From: JAJPXI01 sp051867655
GTDB lineage: Bacteria; Bacillota; Clostridia; Oscillospirales; Oscillospiraceae
Length of the DNA: 64,000 nt
Assembly: GCA_051867655.1 (NCBI GenBank)
Contig: JBJDYV010000104.1
Location: forward strand, 1-64,000
Direction: 5' to 3'
Position 1 is the first letter of the stretch. Every line of letters starts with the position of its first letter. The notes under the pieces were generated by a model. It did no database searches, was not told where the DNA came from, and saw only the letters and a program-made list of their open reading frames with translations. This document shows, piece by piece, positions 8,612-17,107 of the stretch. A program made the translations under genes and the position numbers.

Positions 8612-9070
8612 TCACGCCCTCATGTACAGAACAAGGAAGACCGTCCCCGCCAGCAAAAAGCCGGCGCCATAGACCAGGCAGGCTTTGTTCAGCCGCCGGT
8701 TTCCCTCTTTTTTCTGAAGAAAGTCAGCAAAGTCCGTGTGCTTCTTCTCCGTCTCCTGTTCCTTTTTCCGGAACAGAGAGTCTGTCAGCAGGCCCGCAGA
8801 ATACTGCAGAAAATCGAACGCCCCCAGATAGACGCACAGGCTGATGACAAAAAGGGCCGAATAGATCAGTCCGCAGACAAAGCATGCATCGCAGGCGATG
8901 CGCAGGATCTGCCTGGCCGCCAGGCCCGAAAGGGCCCCCTCTTTCAGAAAGATATAGGCGATCAAAACGGCGCTCAAAACCGGGCAGATCACCCACCAGG
9001 CTTTTCTGCGCCGGTTTTGCTTCCGGCTCAGGCCGCGGTTTTCCTTTGGATCGATCCGGTGTTCCGACAT
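8612..9070 (-). CDS. DUF3899-like membrane protein
   Basis: A 152-residue protein. A basic N-terminus (SRKQNRRRKAW) is followed by four hydrophobic stretches at about 26-43, 52-85 (two, around a CDACFVCG segment) and 129-150, with a charged loop FRKKEQETEKKH at about 100-111. This layout matches small DUF3899 membrane proteins of Firmicutes. No function is known. It is in one operon with the lactonase and MFS genes. Confidence 0.55.
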   Translation of the reverse strand: MSEHRIDPKENRGLSRKQNRRRKAWWVICPVLSAVLIAYIFLKEGALSGLAARQILRIACDACFVCGLIYSALFVISLCVYLGAFDFLQYSAGLLTDSLFRKKEQETEKKHTDFADFLQKKEGNRRLNKACLVYGAGFLLAGTVFLVLYMRA

Positions 9071-9125
9071 GTCTTCGTCACTCCCGTAGATAGGTTTCGC
9101 TGCCCGGCCCGCAGGCGGGGGGCGG

Positions 9126-9467
9126 TCATACCATTGTCGTCATCAGCGCAAGCTCCGGCTGGGTGGCGTCCACCCGGGTATACTGCACGGCCACGTCCAC
9201 ATCGCTCTCCACCACCGCCGCGTACGGGGTGTCCATGGGCACCGTGCGCCCATCCTCCGACACCAGCTGGTCCATGCGGATATGGCGGGTCCGTTCCGGC
9301 TCCACCGGCACGTGAAAGCCCTTCATCGGGGGCCGGTCCTCAAAATAAAGGGTCAGTTCAATGTTCGCCGTCTGTCCGGTCACGTTCAGGATGCAGATGG
9401 ACTCATGGCTGACATACGCGCCGTTCTTCGAGCTGGGCCAGTAGCAATCCGGTAATAGCTTCTTCAT
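9126..9467 (-). CDS. Sensory rhodopsin transducer-like protein (PF07100 type)
   Basis: A 113-residue soluble beta-rich protein. Features typical of the Anabaena sensory rhodopsin transducer family are readable: the opening CYWPSSKNGAYVSHESICIL, the central LTLYFEDRPPMKGF, RTRHIRMDQL, and near the end AVQYTRVDATQ. Members are widespread in bacteria without rhodopsins, near sugar-catabolism genes, where they are thought to bind small ligands or regulate. No rhodopsin gene is in the window, so a sugar-linked role is more likely than light sensing. It is first in the leftward operon and divergent from the LacI-family gene. Confidence 0.75.
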   Translation of the reverse strand: MKKLLPDCYWPSSKNGAYVSHESICILNVTGQTANIELTLYFEDRPPMKGFHVPVEPERTRHIRMDQLVSEDGRTVPMDTPYAAVVESDVDVAVQYTRVDATQPELALMTTMV

Positions 9468-9571
9468 ATTCTACAATCCTTTCTTCCGCACTGCAAGGAG
9501 AAATTGATCTCCCGCATCCGGCATGTCAAAAATGTAATTTTTTCTCTTTTCAACGAAAAAATCAATAATAT

Positions 9572-9601
9572 TTGCCATTATACATGGCTTTGTGTTATAA
9601 T
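9572..9601 (+). promoter_or_regulatory. Promoter of the LacI-family gene
   Basis: TTGCCA at 9572-9577, an 18-nt spacer and TATAAT at 9596-9601. The start codon at 9660 follows TAAGGAG at 9648-9654. The ACGTTTTCC operator seen at three other promoters is absent, so simple autoregulation through that site is not indicated. Confidence 0.65.
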
Positions 9602-9659
9602 ATCGGAAAGAAATCCGGCAGCAGCCATGCCACCATGTTTTTTATGGTAAGGAGCCGTC

Positions 9660-10721
9660 ATGTCAAGTATAAAAGATGTCGCAAAAGAGGCAGGCGTCAG
9701 CATTGCCACCGTATCCCGTGTCATCAACGGCACAAAACGTGTCAGTGATGACGTCCGCGCGCGCGTTGAACAGGCGATCCACGATCTGGATTACCGTTCC
9801 AACGAGATCGCACGCACCCTGAAGATGACCAAGACCAACCGCATCGCCGTCATCATCACGTCACTGAGCCGTTCCTTCTTCAGCCGCGTCATTGAAGGGA
9901 TCCAGTCGGAGGCCGAAAAGCACTCCTACTCCGTGGTGTTCGCGGAGACCCACGACAGCATCGCAAAAGAGCAGGAGCTCGTTGAGCTGTTCGCCGGTCA
10001 GTGGGTCGACGGCATCATTCTGGCCAGCAGCGTCAACAACGAAAGCGCTCACTCCGAATACATCACCCGGCTGGCCGGCCTGAACAAGCAGGGGACGCGC
10101 ATCCCGGTGGTCACGCTGGAGTTCCCCCTGAACAACGACGGGATCGACGCCGTGTGCATCGACCACGAAAAGGCGGCCTACGACGCGGTGCGCTATCTGA
10201 TCAGTCTCGGAAAGACCCGCATCGCGCACATCTCCCACCCCAAGGGCAACCGGATCGGCAGCTGGCGTGTCAAGGGCTACGAATCGGCCATGAAGGACGC
10301 CGGACTCAAGCTCAAAAAGAGCTTCATCTCCGAAGCGAATTACACCACATACTCGGGATACCTGGCCATGTCAAAGCTGGTCTCCGGCGGCATATACCCC
10401 GACGCCGTCTTCTGCGCCAACGACCAGACGGCGGTCGGCGTGATCAAATACTGCGAAGACAACAACTTACGTGTGCCCGAGGATGTGGCCATCATCGGGA
10501 CCGACGATATCTTCGTCGCCTCCATCATGTCCCCGTCCCTCTCCACGGTCGACGTGCCGAAATTCCAGCTCGGCAGGCAGGCCATGTCCATCCTGCACAC
10601 CAGGATCACGGACGGGGAGCCCACATATCAGCGCGCCATCCGCTACCTGGATTACACCATCGTGGAACGGGAGAGCACCAAGCGGGGCGCCAAGGCGTCT
10701 CTGCAGATCGTACAGTGGTAA
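9660..10721 (+). CDS. LacI-family transcriptional regulator
   Basis: A 353-residue repressor. The N-terminal helix-turn-helix (SSIKDVAKEAGVSIATVSRV, then INGTKRVS) is classic LacI, followed by the hinge helix (DYRSNEIARTLKM) and a periplasmic-binding-like sugar domain from about residue 60. Known members bind a palindrome with a central CG pair and release it on sugar binding. Palindromes with core AACGTTTTCC at 14462, 14621 and 28002 are the natural candidates, which would make this gene the regulator of the nearby L-sugar operons. The call of family is firm; the target sites are inferred. Confidence 0.92.
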   Translation: MSSIKDVAKEAGVSIATVSRVINGTKRVSDDVRARVEQAIHDLDYRSNEIARTLKMTKTNRIAVIITSLSRSFFSRVIEGIQSEAEKHSYSVVFAETHDSIAKEQELVELFAGQWVDGIILASSVNNESAHSEYITRLAGLNKQGTRIPVVTLEFPLNNDGIDAVCIDHEKAAYDAVRYLISLGKTRIAHISHPKGNRIGSWRVKGYESAMKDAGLKLKKSFISEANYTTYSGYLAMSKLVSGGIYPDAVFCANDQTAVGVIKYCEDNNLRVPEDVAIIGTDDIFVASIMSPSLSTVDVPKFQLGRQAMSILHTRITDGEPTYQRAIRYLDYTIVERESTKRGAKASLQIVQW

Positions 10722-10738
10722 AATTTCAGAACGGGAAA

Positions 10739-10793
10739 CGGCCGGCCGACGGTTGATGATTGCCTTGATCATCCTGTCGGCCGGCCGCTTTTT
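10739..10793 (+). terminator. Terminator of the LacI-family gene
   Basis: CGGCCGGCCGAC (10739-10750) pairs with GTCGGCCGGCCG (10776-10787), with an inner TGATGAT/ATCATC stem, and is followed by CTTTTT. It lies between the convergent LacI-family and aldo/keto reductase genes. Confidence 0.85.
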
Positions 10794-10816
10794 ATCCTTT
10801 CAAACGCGCCCAGCAA

Positions 10817-11791
10817 TCAGAACTGATAATCGCTGTAATCAAAGTCGATCTCCAGGGTGCCCATGGCGTCCATGAGCTGCTCCGCATTCTGGGGGCCGTA
10901 CAGCGGCAGGCACGGGAACTCCTGGCTGCCGAAGAATCCAAGCACGATCTGGGAGACCGAGGCGTGGTACTTCTCGCACAGCTCCAGGCAGCGCCGGGCG
11001 ACCTTCAGGTTCCCGGGGGTGCAGTAGGAATTGTTCTTTACGCCCTCTTCCCCCTTGGCCGCGAAAATGTGGAAGAAGCCGCTGGCGACACCCATGTAGG
11101 GCATGGCCAGATTCTGCAGATTGTTCCTGTGGTAGTCGAACAGGTCGCCGCGCATGTAGACCAGCGTATCATCGGGCAGGTCGTTCATGTACTTCATGCC
11201 CATGTTCAGCAGCGCCTGGTCGGCCACGAAGCCGCGGTACCCCTTCTCCCGGCAGTACTTGTCCGCCTGGGCGATGCGGTCGGCCTCCCAGTTGGAGCAT
11301 CCGTAGTAGCGGATCTTTCCCTCTTTGCGGAACTGCTCCATCGTCTCGATCTCTTCCTCCACGCTCTGGGCGCGGTCGTCCCGGTGATAGAAGTAGATAT
11401 CAATAACGTCCGTGTGCAGGGTCTTCAGGGAGAGCTCGATGTCGTAGCGCATATCCGCCGGGGTCATGCGCGGCTTGTGCAGGTCGTCGGTGGGCCACAC
11501 ATAGGTGGGATGGCCGCCCTTGGTGATCAGGACCACCCGATCGCGCTTGCCGCTTCTCTGGATCCACTCGCCGATCACCCGCTCGCTGCGGCCGATCTCC
11601 ACTTTGCCGTTCACATGGACGAAATCTGCGTACACACGGGCGCTGTCGATGACATTGCCGCCCAGATCAACATAGGTATCGAAGATCCGGTCGGCGTCCT
11701 TGCCGTCCCAATCGATGCCGGCATTCACAGTTCCGAGGCCGATGGGAGAGAGATCAAGGTCGGTTTCGGGAATTTTAATTCTCTTATTCAT
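10817..11791 (-). CDS. Aldo/keto reductase
   Basis: A 324-residue TIM-barrel NAD(P)H oxidoreductase. The opening PIGLGTVNAG, the catalytic Asp and Tyr in VIDSARVY, the Lys in LITKGG and the His in IYFYHRDD make up the usual AKR tetrad; GCSNWEADRI is the family's SN segment. It would reduce a sugar aldehyde or ketose, or oxidise the reverse. It is the last gene of the leftward rhaA operon controlled by the promoter and operator at 14461-14517. Confidence 0.88.
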   Translation of the reverse strand: MNKRIKIPETDLDLSPIGLGTVNAGIDWDGKDADRIFDTYVDLGGNVIDSARVYADFVHVNGKVEIGRSERVIGEWIQRSGKRDRVVLITKGGHPTYVWPTDDLHKPRMTPADMRYDIELSLKTLHTDVIDIYFYHRDDRAQSVEEEIETMEQFRKEGKIRYYGCSNWEADRIAQADKYCREKGYRGFVADQALLNMGMKYMNDLPDDTLVYMRGDLFDYHRNNLQNLAMPYMGVASGFFHIFAAKGEEGVKNNSYCTPGNLKVARRCLELCEKYHASVSQIVLGFFGSQEFPCLPLYGPQNAEQLMDAMGTLEIDFDYSDYQF

Positions 11792-11845
11792 TCATACAAA
11801 CCTCCAGCTTTTTAGGGGGATACGCCTCCTCCCGGGAGACGCGCG

Positions 11846-13072
11846 TCAGAAGCCCAGAGTCTCCATCCAGTTGCTGCCCGGAACACCCTCCTGTTCGCAG
11901 AACATCTCCCACACGAGCCCGAAGGGAAGGGCCCTGGCCTCTTCATGCAGGGCGAGCCGCTGCGTGTAATCGAAGCCGGCCTCCAGCTCCATCAGCTTCC
12001 TGTTGGGCTGCAGCAGCGCGTACAGCAGGGCCTTCTTCGCGTTGCGTACGCCGACGACCGAGGCGACGATCCGGTCGATGCTGGCGTCAAAATAGTCCGT
12101 GCCGATGTGGATCTTGTCCAGGGCATTGCACTTGACGATCTCCTGCATGATCGCCTTGGTCTCGTCGTCCAGCATCACCACGTGGTCGGAGTCCCAGCGC
12201 ACCGGGCGGCTGACATGCAGCATCAGCTCCTTGCCGAAGCAGACATAGGAGGAGAGCTTGTCGGAGATCGCCTCCGTGGGGTGGAAATGGCCCGCGTCCA
12301 GGCACACCAGACAGTTGTCCCGGGACATGGCGTAGTTGGTGTAGAACTCATGGGAACCCACCGTGTAGCTCTCAACGCCCAGTCCGAACAGCTTGCTCTC
12401 CACCGAGTCCAGGTTGTACCGCCGGTCGATCTCCTCCGCGAAGATCTGGTCCAGGGAATCCCGCAGGATCTCGCGGGGGCCCAGCTTGTCGATCCGCACG
12501 TCCTTGGAGCCGTCGCCGATCCAGTGGTTGGTGATACACACCTGCCCCAGCTCTTTTCCGAAATACGCGCCGATCCTGCGGCTGGCCTTGCCGTGCTCGA
12601 TCCAGTAGTCCCGGACCCCCTTGTCCGCGCTGGACAGGGTAAAGCCGGAGTCCGCCATGGGGTGGGAGAAATACGTCGGGTTGAAGTCGAGGCCGATCTT
12701 TTTCTCCTTGGCAAAGTCCACCCACGCGGAAAAGTGTCTGGGCTCGAGGGCGCTGCGCTCCACCTTCTCGTCGGTGATCCGGTGGATGGCGTGGATCGCG
12801 ATCTTCAGCGCGCCCGGGATCAGGCTGATCACCTTGCTCAGGTTCTCCATGAACTCGTCCACCGACTCGGGCTTGCCGGGGTAATTTCCGGTCGCCTGGA
12901 TGCCGCCCGTCAGCACCGAACCAAAGTTTTCAAACCCGGACAGGTCGTCCAGCTGCCAGCAGTGGGCGGAGACCGGTACTTTGCGCAGCGTGTCAAGGGC
13001 CGCGTCGGTGTCGATGCCGACTTCGGCATACATCTCTCTGGCAATTTGGTAGCGTTGTTCTGTTTTACTCAT
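11846..13072 (-). CDS. rhaA: L-rhamnose isomerase family; probable L-lyxose/L-rhamnose isomerase
   Basis: A 408-residue metal-dependent aldose-ketose isomerase. The metal-site segments CLDAGHFHPTE (about 258-268) and LHVSRPVRWDSDHV are those of RhaA; the opening VPVSAHCWQLDD is also typical. Known: RhaA interconverts L-rhamnose and L-rhamnulose and also turns L-lyxose into L-xylulose. Here the kinase and two epimerases nearby are those of the L-xylulose route, and no rhamnulose-1-phosphate aldolase or RhaB is in the window, so L-lyxose is the more coherent substrate. It lies between the unknown 197-residue protein and the aldo/keto reductase in one operon. Confidence 0.9.
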   Translation of the reverse strand: MSKTEQRYQIAREMYAEVGIDTDAALDTLRKVPVSAHCWQLDDLSGFENFGSVLTGGIQATGNYPGKPESVDEFMENLSKVISLIPGALKIAIHAIHRITDEKVERSALEPRHFSAWVDFAKEKKIGLDFNPTYFSHPMADSGFTLSSADKGVRDYWIEHGKASRRIGAYFGKELGQVCITNHWIGDGSKDVRIDKLGPREILRDSLDQIFAEEIDRRYNLDSVESKLFGLGVESYTVGSHEFYTNYAMSRDNCLVCLDAGHFHPTEAISDKLSSYVCFGKELMLHVSRPVRWDSDHVVMLDDETKAIMQEIVKCNALDKIHIGTDYFDASIDRIVASVVGVRNAKKALLYALLQPNRKLMELEAGFDYTQRLALHEEARALPFGLVWEMFCEQEGVPGSNWMETLGF

Positions 13073-13115
13073 AATAACCCTCTATCATTGTTGTGCAGAG
13101 CGGCCCCCGCCGGGC

Positions 13116-13709
13116 TTACCACTCGCCGCGGGGATACTTCTCCGCCTGCCACTTGTAGGCGTCATTCTTTCCCAGGCGCTCCTGGTCATGCCATTCGGAA
13201 TAAAAGGTGAAATCCGGGCGGACAGCCGCCTCTCTGACCGTGGGGACCGTCAGGATATCCACCACCGCCACCGGAGTCCGCAGGCCGGTCACCTTCACGG
13301 GGCCGAAGCGCACGCCCTTGGGCACGAACACCGACATGGGCTGGTCAAACTCAAAGGTCTCCATCTCGTCCCGGATGCCGTCGCCCATGGTGAAGCTGAT
13401 ATGGGCGCCCAGATCCCGCATATCGTCGGTGTTGATGCCGTAGAACAGCAGGATGCGGTCGCAGTTCATGGCGTACCGGGGATAGGGGCCGTCGTAGTAC
13501 CCGTCATAGTGGCCGGTGACGATTTTCTCCTCTCCCTTGTCGGTGCCGGCCATGTACTCGCCGTCCCTGGTGATGTAGGAAAACTCCATGTGATAGGGGG
13601 CCTCATCAAAGCCTTCGCCGCCGTACACATAGACAGGGGCGTTCCCGAACAGGGGCTGTCGGCCGCCGTCGCCGCAGTTTTTCACGAGATATTTATCATA
13701 CATACCCAT
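13116..13709 (-). CDS. Unknown protein, cupin-like, paralogue of the next gene upstream
   Basis: A 197-residue soluble protein not recognised by name. The core RDLGAHISFTMG...FEFDQPMSVFVPKG (about 110-150) looks like cupin-type beta strands and is clearly related to the product of 13743-14384, which has RDLGARVQFNVG...FEFDEPCCIHVPRG. The HxH and Glu metal ligands of ordinary cupins are not evident. It lies 34 bases after its paralogue and 44 bases before rhaA in one operon, so it probably serves the same L-sugar pathway, perhaps as a binding or mutarotase-like protein. Function not assigned. Confidence 0.6.
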   Translation of the reverse strand: MGMYDKYLVKNCGDGGRQPLFGNAPVYVYGGEGFDEAPYHMEFSYITRDGEYMAGTDKGEEKIVTGHYDGYYDGPYPRYAMNCDRILLFYGINTDDMRDLGAHISFTMGDGIRDEMETFEFDQPMSVFVPKGVRFGPVKVTGLRTPVAVVDILTVPTVREAAVRPDFTFYSEWHDQERLGKNDAYKWQAEKYPRGEW

Positions 13710-13742
13710 ATGGATCTTCTCCTTTCATTCAAAGCCCGGTTC

Positions 13743-14384
13743 TCAGCCCAGTTCCTTCTCGACATCGCTGGACACATAGTGCCGGTCGGTGCCGTTCAGG
13801 ATCTGTACGTCGTCCTCCTTGGGAAGGGGGTAATAGGTGTGCTCAATGTAGCACGCCTCCTTGGTGGGCTGCGTAAACACATTGATGTTCAGGATGGTCC
13901 GGTGCTGCTCCAGGATCTTCATCCCGCAGTTGGCAAGGCCGCGGGGCACGTGGATACAGCAGGGCTCGTCAAACTCGAACACCTGGTGGTCCTCCGCCAG
14001 GCCCACGTTGAACTGGACGCGCGCGCCCAGGTCCCTTGGATTTTCCGGGTCGGTGCCCAGGAAGACCCACAGCATCTCCGCCTCATGGCGGATCTGGGCC
14101 CAGTGGCCGCCGCCCTTGTGCCCGTCCCGCTCGACGTTGGCAGTGCGGAACACCTTGGCCGCCTCCGGCTCCCCCTTGGCGGTGTTGAAGGAGCTGAACG
14201 CCTTCATCTTCTCCGGGTCTGTCGGCATCAGCGGGATGAATTCCACCAGGCACGGAGTGAACTTGCAGTACTCCGTCAGGAACCGGTACTCCTGACCGAA
14301 AACCCAAGTGCCGGGACGATGAGGCCGTTTCACCTCATCCTGTCTCAAAAACATCGGTGAGACATACTTTTCATACTTACCCAT
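13743..14384 (-). CDS. Unknown protein, cupin-like, first gene of the rhaA operon
   Basis: A 213-residue soluble protein; the start follows a GGAGGATCAC ribosome site. Like its neighbour at 13116-13709 it opens with MGxYxKY and has a related core, about 115-165 (DLGARVQF, FEFDEPCCIHVPRG). A second, poorly matched cupin-like half may occupy residues 25-90 (VEFIPL). No catalytic motif is recognisable. It is the first gene after the operator at 14462-14476, so it is expressed with rhaA. Tandem paralogues could form a hetero-oligomer. Confidence 0.6.
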   Translation of the reverse strand: MGKYEKYVSPMFLRQDEVKRPHRPGTWVFGQEYRFLTEYCKFTPCLVEFIPLMPTDPEKMKAFSSFNTAKGEPEAAKVFRTANVERDGHKGGGHWAQIRHEAEMLWVFLGTDPENPRDLGARVQFNVGLAEDHQVFEFDEPCCIHVPRGLANCGMKILEQHRTILNINVFTQPTKEACYIEHTYYPLPKEDDVQILNGTDRHYVSSDVEKELG

Positions 14385-14461
14385 AGTGATCCTCCTCCAG
14401 CAAAAAAGATGAGAAAAAGCAAAGCCGGCCTGTTCCCCGGTGTGCCTTCCTTTCCCTTCGG

Positions 14462-14476
14462 GGTAAACGTTTTCCT
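14462..14476. promoter_or_regulatory. Putative LacI-family operator O1
   Basis: GGTAAACGTTTTCCT. The central CG lies about 20 nt downstream of the leftward -10 box (14489-14494), at about +14, ideal for repression. Nearly identical sites occur at 14621-14635 and 28002-28016. Confidence 0.7.
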
Positions 14477-14488
14477 ATTCCTATTTTC

Positions 14489-14517
14489 ATTGTACTATCC
14501 GGGCAGCTTGAAGTCAA
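14489..14517 (-). promoter_or_regulatory. Leftward promoter of the cupin-rhaA-AKR operon
   Basis: On the minus strand TTGACT (14517-14512), a 17-nt spacer and TACAAT (14494-14489). This near-consensus promoter is followed directly by operator O1. Confidence 0.8.
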
Positions 14518-14579
14518 GATGATTTGCGCGTTTTTGTGGACATTTCCACGGTAATTTCTCCGCAGGTCTCATTTGCTCT

Positions 14580-14608
14580 TTGACTTTATAAGCGGTTTGT
14601 ATTATACT
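14580..14608 (+). promoter_or_regulatory. Rightward promoter of the ulaE-lyxK-araD operon
   Basis: TTGACT at 14580-14585, a 17-nt spacer and TATACT at 14603-14608. It is divergent from the promoter at 14489-14517 and is followed by operator O2. Confidence 0.8.
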
Positions 14609-14620
14609 GAATCGCGGGGA

Positions 14621-14635
14621 TGTATACGTTTTCCC
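14621..14635. promoter_or_regulatory. Putative LacI-family operator O2
   Basis: TGTATACGTTTTCCC, centred about 20 nt downstream of the rightward -10 box. It matches O1 and O3 at most positions and shares the ACGTTTTCC half. Confidence 0.7.
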
Positions 14636-14675
14636 ATTCACTTTTTCCTGTTTTTGCAAGAAAGGACGTGACCGC

Positions 14676-15536
14676 ATGTTAGGCAACCACCTTCTCGGCA
14701 TCTACGAAAAGGCCTTTCCCTCCTCCGATCCCCTGTCCACGGTCCTCTCCAAGGCAAAGAAACTCGGGTTTGATTTCGTTGAGATCAGCATCGACGAAAG
14801 CGACGGGCGTCTGGAGCGGCTGGAATGGAGCCGGGAGCAGATCGAGGAGCTGCGCAGGGCCTGCTTCTCCGCTCAGATCGGTTTCCAGTCCATGTGCCTG
14901 AGCGCCCACAGGCGCTTTCCCTTCGGCAGCGCGGACCCCGCCGTCCGGGAGCGGGCCCGGGATATCCTGCGCAAAGCCATCGACTTTGCGTCGCAGATGG
15001 GTATCCGGGTCATCCAGCTGGCCGGCTACGACACCTACTACGAGCCCTCCACGCCCGAGAGCGTCCGGCTTTTCCGGGAGGGGATGGCCTGGGCCGCCAG
15101 ACAGGCGGAGCAGAAGCAGGTGATGCTGGCCATGGAGATCATGGACACTTCCTTTATGAATTCCATCTCCAGGCATATGGCCTACGAGGCCATGCTGCGC
15201 TCCCCCTGGTACCGGGTCTACCCCGACCTGGGCAACCTGAGCGCCTGGCCGGAAAACGACGTGGAATTCGAGATCGAAAACGGGGTCAAAAGCATCGTCG
15301 CCGTTCACCTGAAGGACACCCTGGCCGTCACCGATACCTTCCCCGGCAAATTCAAGTGCGTCCCCTTCGGCACCGGCTGCGTGGATTTCCCCGCCCGTTT
15401 CCGCCAGCTTGAGCGGCTGGGCTATGCCGGTCCCTACATGATCGAAATGTGGTACGCGCCGGGAACCGACGACCTGGCGGAGATCCGCAGCGCGAAGGAC
15501 TGGATCCAAAAGCAGTATGACGCCGGCGTCCTGTGA
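14676..15536 (+). CDS. ulaE: L-ribulose-5-phosphate 3-epimerase (L-xylulose-5-P 3-epimerase)
   Basis: A 286-residue TIM-barrel epimerase closely matching UlaE/SgbU: GIYEKAFP at the start, LGFDFVEISIDESD, SMCLSAHRRFPFGS, IRVIQLAGYD, LAMEIMD, YPDLGNLSAW, VAVHLKDT and YMIEMW. The metal-binding Glu, Asp, His and Glu lie in the EIMD, PDLGN, VHLKD and IEMW segments. It interconverts L-xylulose-5-P and L-ribulose-5-P in the cytoplasm. First gene of a rightward operon behind operator O2, followed by the kinase and 4-epimerase, completing the L-xylulose route. Confidence 0.92.
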   Translation: MLGNHLLGIYEKAFPSSDPLSTVLSKAKKLGFDFVEISIDESDGRLERLEWSREQIEELRRACFSAQIGFQSMCLSAHRRFPFGSADPAVRERARDILRKAIDFASQMGIRVIQLAGYDTYYEPSTPESVRLFREGMAWAARQAEQKQVMLAMEIMDTSFMNSISRHMAYEAMLRSPWYRVYPDLGNLSAWPENDVEFEIENGVKSIVAVHLKDTLAVTDTFPGKFKCVPFGTGCVDFPARFRQLERLGYAGPYMIEMWYAPGTDDLAEIRSAKDWIQKQYDAGVL

Positions 15537-15565
15537 TGCCAACGCATTTTTGTAAAGGAGAACGT

Positions 15566-17107
15566 ATGAGATATTATCTTGGTTTGGATAACGGCGGGAC
15601 CACCACGAAGGCCGCCCTTTTTGACCGCACCGGCCGGGAGATCTGCGTTGCCAGCACCTCGACGGAGATGATCACGCCGAAACCCGGATTCGTGGAACGG
15701 GACATGGAGGAAATGTGGCAGGCCAACTGCGATGTGATCCGCCAGGTCATCCGACGCTCCGGCGTCCGGCCCGAAGACATCGCGGGCGTGGGCATCTGCG
15801 GCCACGGCAAGGGGCTGTACCTGTGGGGCAAGGACGGCCGCCCCGCCCGCAACGGCATCATCTCCACCGACAACCGCGCCTATGCCTACGCGGTCCGCTG
15901 GCAGGAGGACGGCACGGAGGGAAAGGCCTTCGCGCACACCTGTCAGCACCTGATGGCCTGCCAGAGCGTCCCCCTTCTGGCCTGGATCCGGGACAATGAG
16001 CCGGAAAACTACGCGAACATCCGGTGGGTCTTCGAGTGCAAGGACTATGTCCGCTTCCGGCTCACCGGGGAGGCCCGGGCGGAGCTGACCGATTACTCGG
16101 GCACCAGCCTGCTGAACCTGCACACCCGCGCGTACGACGACGAGCTTCTGGAGCTTTTCGGCCTGACCGCCGTGCGGCAGGCCCTGCCCCCCCTCTGCAC
16201 CTCCACGGAGATCTGCGGCCGCGTGACGGAGCAGGCCGCCGCCCAGTGCGGACTGGCGGCCGGTACGCCCGTGATCGGGGGCATGTTCGACATCGACGCC
16301 TGCGCCCTGGCCGTGGGTGTGACCGATCAGAGCCGCATCTGCATGATCGCGGGCACCTGGTCCATCAACGAATATCCGCGGCCCGAGCCCGTGCTGGACA
16401 AAAGCGTGCGGATGAACAGCCTGTTTTGTCTGCCCGAGTACTACCTGATCGAGGAGTCCAGCCCGACGTCGGCGGGCAACAACGAGTGGTTCGTCAAGCA
16501 ACTGCTCCCGGAGGCGGCGCAGGGGGCAAAGGAGCGCGGGCAGAAGATCTACGACGAGATGAACCGGTGGGTGGCCGAGATCCCCCCGGAGGAGTTCGTG
16601 CCGGTGTTTCTGCCGTTCATCATGGCCAGCAACGTCCACCCCAACGCCAAAGGGACCTTTGTGGGGATCAGCGCCAACCATACCCGCAAGCACCTTGTCC
16701 GCAGCGTGTACGAGGGCATCGCCTTCTGCCACAAATACCACATCGACCGGTTGATGAGAAGCCGCACTGCCCCCCCGGAAAGCATCCGCATGGCGGGAGG
16801 CGCCGCCAACAGCGCCGTGTGGGTCCGGATCTTTGCCGACGCGCTGCAGATGCCCATCGAAACGGTCACCGCCAACGAGACCGGGGCCCTGGGCTGCGCC
16901 ATCGCGGTGGCGTCCGCCATCGGCGACTTCCCCACCCTGAACGACGCGGTAAACGCCATGTGCCGGGTGGCTCCCGCCGTCCTGCCCGATGCGTCCAAGG
17001 CGGAGATCTACCGCAGAAAATACGACCTCTACAAAAAAACCATCGACTGTCTGGACCCCCTCTGGGGCGACATGCAGGATCTGATCGAGGAGGAACATCA
17101 TGCTTGA
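15566..17107 (+). CDS. lyxK: L-xylulokinase (FGGY family)
   Basis: A 513-residue carbohydrate kinase. ATG 15566 follows AAGGAG by five bases; longer in-frame starts overlap ulaE and lack a site. The N-terminal phosphate motif LGLDNGGTTTKAALFD, the PGFVERDMEEMW and GICGHGKGLYLW segments, RWQEDG, AEICGRVT-type STEICGRVT, AGTPVIGGMFDID and the ATP-site MAGGAANSAVW mirror E. coli LyxK (YiaP) more than RhaB or XylB. It phosphorylates L-xylulose at O5 with ATP. Operonic with ulaE upstream and overlapping araD by eight bases. Confidence 0.85.
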   Translation: MRYYLGLDNGGTTTKAALFDRTGREICVASTSTEMITPKPGFVERDMEEMWQANCDVIRQVIRRSGVRPEDIAGVGICGHGKGLYLWGKDGRPARNGIISTDNRAYAYAVRWQEDGTEGKAFAHTCQHLMACQSVPLLAWIRDNEPENYANIRWVFECKDYVRFRLTGEARAELTDYSGTSLLNLHTRAYDDELLELFGLTAVRQALPPLCTSTEICGRVTEQAAAQCGLAAGTPVIGGMFDIDACALAVGVTDQSRICMIAGTWSINEYPRPEPVLDKSVRMNSLFCLPEYYLIEESSPTSAGNNEWFVKQLLPEAAQGAKERGQKIYDEMNRWVAEIPPEEFVPVFLPFIMASNVHPNAKGTFVGISANHTRKHLVRSVYEGIAFCHKYHIDRLMRSRTAPPESIRMAGGAANSAVWVRIFADALQMPIETVTANETGALGCAIAVASAIGDFPTLNDAVNAMCRVAPAVLPDASKAEIYRRKYDLYKKTIDCLDPLWGDMQDLIEEEHHA

